In this document: piece after piece, positions 60,692 to 64,000 of the stretch | How the letters are laid out: the number at the start of each line of letters is the position of its first letter | How positions within the stretch are numbered: the first letter of the stretch is position 1 | Assembly: GCF_007988805.1 (NCBI RefSeq) | Contig: NZ_BJUV01000003.1 | Coordinates: 62,001-126,000, forward strand | Reading direction: 5' to 3' | Source of the DNA: Frigoribacterium faeni | Lineage (GTDB): Bacteria > Actinomycetota > Actinomycetes > Actinomycetales > Microbacteriaceae | Length of the DNA: 64,000 bases | Translations under genes and position numbers: made by a program | Notes under the pieces: model-generated | Told to the model about the DNA's origin: nothing | The model's database searches: none | Seen by the model: the letters and a program-made list of their open reading frames with translations, nothing else

Positions 60692-61413
60692 GACTCCTGG
60701 CGGCGGTGGCGTCGGGCCGCGACGAGGCCGGCGGCTCCGAGCAGTCCGAGGGCGCCGAACGCGCCCGCTCCGATGAGGGCCGAGGTGTCGGTCGAGGCGT
60801 TCGCCGCGCCTCCTGCACCGGTGTCGACGCCGCCCACGGGCACCTGCGTCAGCTGCCCGCGCACGACGCCGGCGGCGAAGTCGACGGTGTGCGAGTCTCC
60901 GGTGAAGCCGGCCGGGTTCGCCTCGATCTGCGCGAGCGTGAAGCCCTCGCCGGTGTCGCTGCCCGCATCGCTCGTGACGCCCGTGGTGAAGGGGCCCTGC
61001 AGGCAGCCGCTGCTCGTGCGCTCGCCGGTGCCGTCGTCGACCGGGTTCGGGAACGCGATGCGCGGCGGGCCGGCCTGACCGGCGGCGGCCTCGTGGATGT
61101 GGGTCGCCGTCTTGGCGGGGCTTTCGTAGTCGCCGGACACTCCCGAGAGGGTGATGTCGTAGCAGATGATCTCGAGCTCGGAGTTGATCCGGAAGTCGAA
61201 CGTCCCGGTGGCGCCCTCCTGGCCGGGGGTCGCGACGCCGTCGTTGTCGATCACCTGGTCCGGGGTGGCCATGACGGTGAAGGCGCTGGTGAAGGAGTCG
61301 GGCTCGCCGACCTCGGTCTCGGCGTTCGCCGGCGCGGCGACCAGCAGGGTCATCGCGGCGGCTGCGGCGCCGCCGATGGTCAGGGTGCGGACGGAACGGT
61401 TCATCTTCGACAT
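60688..61413 (-). CDS. CHRD-domain surface protein
   Basis: 241 residues: signal peptide (about 1-31, ending ANA), a CHRD domain (about 35-190; HIHEAAAGQAGPPRIAFPNP near 106 is the signature), a Gly/Ala/Thr linker, and a C-terminal hydrophobic helix with an RRHRR tail. The tail resembles a sortase sorting signal, but no LPxTG precedes the helix. Translated just before the sortase (CTGA overlap). Overlaps the EamA gene end by 13 bp. Confidence 0.85.
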   Translation of the reverse strand: MSKMNRSVRTLTIGGAAAAAMTLLVAAPANAETEVGEPDSFTSAFTVMATPDQVIDNDGVATPGQEGATGTFDFRINSELEIICYDITLSGVSGDYESPAKTATHIHEAAAGQAGPPRIAFPNPVDDGTGERTSSGCLQGPFTTGVTSDAGSDTGEGFTLAQIEANPAGFTGDSHTVDFAAGVVRGQLTQVPVGGVDTGAGGAANASTDTSALIGAGAFGALGLLGAAGLVAARRHRRQES

Positions 61414-62516
61414 GCTTCCTCTGCCTCTCGCTGGGCGCGGCCCGGTCGGACGGCGCTTCTGGAGGGGCTTACGTCGACGAGGCGCGGTCCGTTCACGGCG
61501 GATCGGACTTTCTCGTCCGGTCGCTCGTCGGCGGGCGTCGCCGCCGGGCGATCGGCGGGAGGCACGGCGTCCGGTCCCGCGCCGTCCGGCGTTCCCGTGG
61601 GTCGCTCGTCGGCGGGCATCGCCCGGGCGCCGTCGAAGCGGAGCACGAGCGCCACCCCGGAGGCGCACAGCGCGAACCCGACGACGGTCACGACGGTCAG
61701 CGGCTCGCCGAGGAGGGCGGTGCCCGCGAGCGCGGTCGTCGGCGCGACCAGGAACAGCAGGGCGTTCAGGGCGGTGATGCCGACGCGGCGCAGCAGCCAC
61801 CAGTAGAGGCCGTAGGCGACGAGGGTGGGGAGCACGGCCGACAGCACGGCGGCGAACCAGAAGCCGGCCTCGGCGGGTGGCGCGAGCGTCCCCGTGGCGA
61901 CGGCGAGCACGATCAGGGCCGCCGCGGTGACCGACACGTGGATCGTCAGCGTGGTGACGACCGGGAGCCGGGCCGGGGCGCGTCGCTCGGCGAAGGTCCC
62001 GACGATCAGGCAGGCCATGGCCGCCGCGGGCAGCAGATACGCCGCCGCCGACGCGTCGGATCCGCCGAGCTGCGATCCGACCACCGCGGCGACCCCGCCG
62101 GCGCCCAGTGCCAGGCCGACCCACTGGCCGCCCCGCACCCGCAGGCCCAGCAGCGGCCCGACCAGGGTCGCGACGACGAGCGGCTGGACGGCGTCGATGA
62201 GCGCGGTGGTGCCCGTCGCGATGCCCGCGCCGACCGCGGCGTAGACGAAGGCGCAGTAGCCGAACTGGGCGAACAGGCCGATCGTCGCCTGCTGTCGGAG
62301 CTCTGTGCGCGAGACGCCGCGGAAGGCGCCGGTCGCCAGGGCCACGACGATCAGCACGACGGCCAGCGGGGCGAATCGCCAGGCGAGCAGGGTGGTCGCG
62401 GGCGTGTCGACGGTGGCGATCTTGGCGATGACGAAGCCCGAGCTCCACGACGCGACGAAGGCGGCGGAGGCGAGCACGGTGACCACGGCACCGAGTACAC
62501 CGATCTGTTTACTCAT
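61401..62516 (-). CDS. EamA/DMT-family exporter
   Basis: 371 residues with ten transmembrane helices in two EamA repeats (ASWSSGFVIAKIA near 22; APTTALAGTALLGEPLT near 270). A disordered Pro/Asp-rich tail of about 70 residues follows the last helix and runs into the start of the CHRD gene. A TATAGT box 7 bases before ATG 62516 indicates a leaderless start. Divergent from a TetR regulator with a shared operator. Substrate unknown. Confidence 0.87.
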   Translation of the reverse strand: MSKQIGVLGAVVTVLASAAFVASWSSGFVIAKIATVDTPATTLLAWRFAPLAVVLIVVALATGAFRGVSRTELRQQATIGLFAQFGYCAFVYAAVGAGIATGTTALIDAVQPLVVATLVGPLLGLRVRGGQWVGLALGAGGVAAVVGSQLGGSDASAAAYLLPAAAMACLIVGTFAERRAPARLPVVTTLTIHVSVTAAALIVLAVATGTLAPPAEAGFWFAAVLSAVLPTLVAYGLYWWLLRRVGITALNALLFLVAPTTALAGTALLGEPLTVVTVVGFALCASGVALVLRFDGARAMPADERPTGTPDGAGPDAVPPADRPAATPADERPDEKVRSAVNGPRLVDVSPSRSAVRPGRAQREAEEACRR

Positions 62517-62520
62517 GCGG

Positions 62521-62537
62521 CCGACTATACAGGTCGG
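62521..62537. promoter_or_regulatory. Shared TetR operator and back-to-back promoters
   Basis: CCGAC-TATACAG-GTCGG inverted repeat in a 33-bp divergent spacer. It overlaps the minus-strand -10 box TATAGT and touches the plus-strand -10 box TAGAAT (62538-62543), so one bound repressor would close both promoters. Confidence 0.65.
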
Positions 62538-62549
62538 TAGAATCGGCGG

Positions 62550-63206
62550 GTGACCGAATCCGCTGCCGTCTCCGGGGCCTCCGCCGCGCCTCCTTCCGGG
62601 CCGCTCGCCGTGCTCCTCGCCCCCGCCGACCTCCCGGCGCTGACCCCCGCCGCGCGTCGCGTGCTCGACGCCGCGTCGCGCCTGTTCTACGACCGGGGCA
62701 TCCACGCGGTCGGCGTCGACACGATCGCGGCCGAGGCCGGGGTGACGAAGAAGACCCTCTACGACCGCTTCGGATCGAAGGAGGCGCTGGTCGTCTCGTA
62801 CCTGCGGCATCGCGACGCAGGATGGCGCGACCACGTCTCCGCCCAGCTCGCCCGGGTGCCCGAGCCCGGCGTGGACCGGGTGCTCGCCGTGTTCGACGCG
62901 GCGATCTCGTGGATGGACGCGAACAGCCCCAAGGGGTGCAGCGCCATCAACGCCCGCGCCGAGGTGGGCGACGGGCACGACGGCCACCCGGTGTTCCCCG
63001 AGGTGTCACGGCAGAAGGTCTGGATGCTCGACGTGTTCGCGGAGCTCTGCCGCGCGGCCGGGGTGGCGGACGCGGACGACACGGCTCGCCTGCTGATGCT
63101 GCTCTACGAGGGCGGTCTCGTCACGATCGGCATGGAGACGTTCGCCCGGCCGCTGGCCGTCGCGCGCGACGCCGCCCGTGCGGTGCTCGAGGCGCGCGTC
63201 GCCTGA
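62550..63206 (+). CDS. TetR-family transcriptional regulator
   Basis: 218 residues. Helix-turn-helix VLDAASRLFYDRGIHAVGVDTIAAEAGVTKKTLYDRFGSKEAL near 39-80 (VDTIAAEAG, TKKTLYDRF diagnostic). GTG 62550 with TAGAAT 6 bases upstream. Divergent from and probably repressing the EamA exporter through the spacer palindrome. Confidence 0.9.
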   Translation: MTESAAVSGASAAPPSGPLAVLLAPADLPALTPAARRVLDAASRLFYDRGIHAVGVDTIAAEAGVTKKTLYDRFGSKEALVVSYLRHRDAGWRDHVSAQLARVPEPGVDRVLAVFDAAISWMDANSPKGCSAINARAEVGDGHDGHPVFPEVSRQKVWMLDVFAELCRAAGVADADDTARLLMLLYEGGLVTIGMETFARPLAVARDAARAVLEARVA

Positions 63207-63237
63207 CGCGCGCGCGTCGCTCGTTCGCGCGTCGTGG

Positions 63238-63299
63238 GATCGAGTGGTCGGAAGATGCTCTTCGATCGCCCGCGAAGAGCATCTTCCGACCAGTCGATC
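63238..63299. repeat. GATCGAGTGGTC-family palindrome, complete copy 1
   Basis: 27-bp arms (63238-63264 with 63273-63299) differing at one base (GAGTGG against GACTGG), core TCGGAAGATGCTCTTCG, loop ATCGCCCG. It follows the tetR stop by 31 bp. Confidence 0.9.
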
Positions 63300-63328
63300 C
63301 CGTCGCGGGCTCGTCCTCGTGGTCGGCG

Positions 63329-63703
63329 TCAGCCGAAGGCCGTCGCGACGGGCCAGGCGACGAGGAACGACACGGGCGGCAGCATGGCGACACCGCCGAT
63401 GACGCCGAGGACCCGGCCGACGCGCCCCACCAGCGACCCCGCCAGAATCGCGAGGATGACGCTCCCCGGAAGCAGGAAGACGATGGACATCGCGGCCATC
63501 TGGACGACGGGGCTGTCGGAGCCGAGCCAGGCCGTCTCGGACGCGGCGGTGACCAGGCAGAGGAGGAGCGCCGCGACCGCCAGCAGCCACCCGCGGGCCG
63601 TGCCCTCGAGCGAGCTCGGGCTCGCCTCGATCGGCTCGCGCGCCGGCAGAGCGGCGACCTCCGCCTCGGCCCGGCGGAGTCGCTCGTAGTCGATGTCGTC
63701 CAC
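63329..63703 (-). CDS. Membrane protein, 124 aa
   Basis: Acidic N-terminal helix (MDDIDYERLRRAEAEVAAL, first ~35 residues cytoplasmic), then three hydrophobic helices (about 37-57, 66-90, 97-122). No family recognised. It is bracketed by two copies of the GATCGAGTGGTC palindrome (63238 and 63824). Confidence 0.7.
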   Translation of the reverse strand: MDDIDYERLRRAEAEVAALPAREPIEASPSSLEGTARGWLLAVAALLLCLVTAASETAWLGSDSPVVQMAAMSIVFLLPGSVILAILAGSLVGRVGRVLGVIGGVAMLPPVSFLVAWPVATAFG

Positions 63704-63823
63704 GGGTCGAACCTACCGCCGTGGGGGCCTCGGGGGTCTCCTCGTCGCGCCCGTCGGGCGCGCGCGGGCGTGGGCGTCGCGTCCGTCGCTCTCGCGACCG
63801 TCCCCTCGCACCTGGGTCTCGGG

Positions 63824-63884
63824 GATCGAGTGGTCGGAAGATGCTCTTCCATCGCCCGCGAAGAGCATCTTCCGACCAGTCGAT
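63824..63884. repeat. GATCGAGTGGTC-family palindrome, complete copy 2
   Basis: Arms 63824-63849 and 63860-63884 with the same single mismatch as copy 1 and a near-identical loop (CATCGCCCGC). Nothing else is seen in 63704-63980 apart from a GAGCGCG-type low-complexity tract at 63885-63945. Confidence 0.9.
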
Positions 63885-63980
63885 GAGCCGGAGCGCGGGA
63901 GCGCGCGAGCGCGGGGGAGCGAGAGCGCGCGAGCGCGGGGCACTCGGCGGCGTCGGAGGTCGGGGCGCGAGACTGGCCGC

Positions 63981-64000
63981 ATGCGTCTCCACACGACCAC
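63981..64000 (+). CDS. Possible start of a gene running out of the window
   Basis: ATG at 63981 opens a frame (Met-Arg-Leu-His-Thr-Thr) to the window end. GAGACT lies 6 bases before it, the same spacing as the leaderless starts elsewhere here. Too short to identify. Confidence 0.3.

Overview
The window is very GC-rich DNA from an actinobacterium, most likely a Microbacteriaceae member (Frigoribacterium/Rathayibacter/Curtobacterium-like; genus not decidable by eye). Evidence for this is actinobacterial families (DUF5997, DUF3263 with a LytR C-terminal protein, DUF3027, XPB helicase with its partner, a DtxR-type regulator with all seven metal ligands), frequent GTG starts, 4-base stop/start overlaps, CIRCE control of groEL, and many genes with a TANNNT box only 6-7 bases before the start codon (leaderless transcripts). 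It looks like chromosome: no integrase, transposase, phage, CRISPR or plasmid gene was seen.

Layout. 0-11.7 kb: MarR regulator, two medium-chain dehydrogenases, a divergent ROK/PfkB sugar-kinase pair, a YpfJ-like zinc peptidase, the DUF5997/LysR-substrate-domain pair, small stress proteins, an MFS exporter, a TetR regulator and a DrrAB-type ABC exporter. 11.8-15.4 kb: bifunctional PutA with a promoter overlapped by a palindrome. 15.4-16.0 kb: a hairpin-repeat array. 16-20.9 kb: complete oleA-oleBC-oleD operon for long-chain head-to-head olefins. 21-28.9 kb: small membrane proteins, FUSC transporter with divergent MarR, secreted GH16 enzyme, tRNA-Thr, double GNAT, nitroreductase-msrB. 29-35.3 kb: DUF3263-LytR_C, cold-shock protein, CIRCE-groEL, another repeat block, an OmpR-type two-component system. 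35.3-43 kb: XPB helicase and partner, CSD protein-DUF3027, serC, DtxR. 43-48.5 kb: NlpC/P60 hydrolase with a structured leader, a possible small RNA/sORF, HNH protein, tRNA-Arg with tRNA-like repeats, SDR, second hairpin array, methyltransferase-like protein. 48.5-54.3 kb: a four-carbon acid-sugar (tetronate) locus: DeoR regulator, otnC, otnK, COG4091 dehydrogenase, MatC-like transporter. 54.4-56.3 kb: tandem crcB fluoride channels and an AT-rich palindrome array. 56.3-59.8 kb: molybdate uptake (modBC fusion, modA, ModE-like regulator). 60-64 kb: class F sortase with CHRD-domain protein, EamA exporter with divergent TetR, and repeated long palindromes.

The least-explained material is noncoding. 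Several families of long palindromes recur between genes: CTAG-containing GCACCG arrays at 15.5 and 47.2 kb, GTGGGCAC/CCAGG hairpins at 32.4 and 54.3 kb, GCTATTACG/CGTAATAGC at 55.5-56.0 kb, and a GATCGAGTGGTC family at 60.0, 63.2 and 63.8 kb. Many are bordered by pentanucleotide tracts. A short word, GAGGAGGCGCG, is scattered on both strands in genes and spacers and in places forms terminator-like inverted repeats. Two genes (modBC and the sortase) appear to start at CTG inside a CTGA overlap with the gene before.
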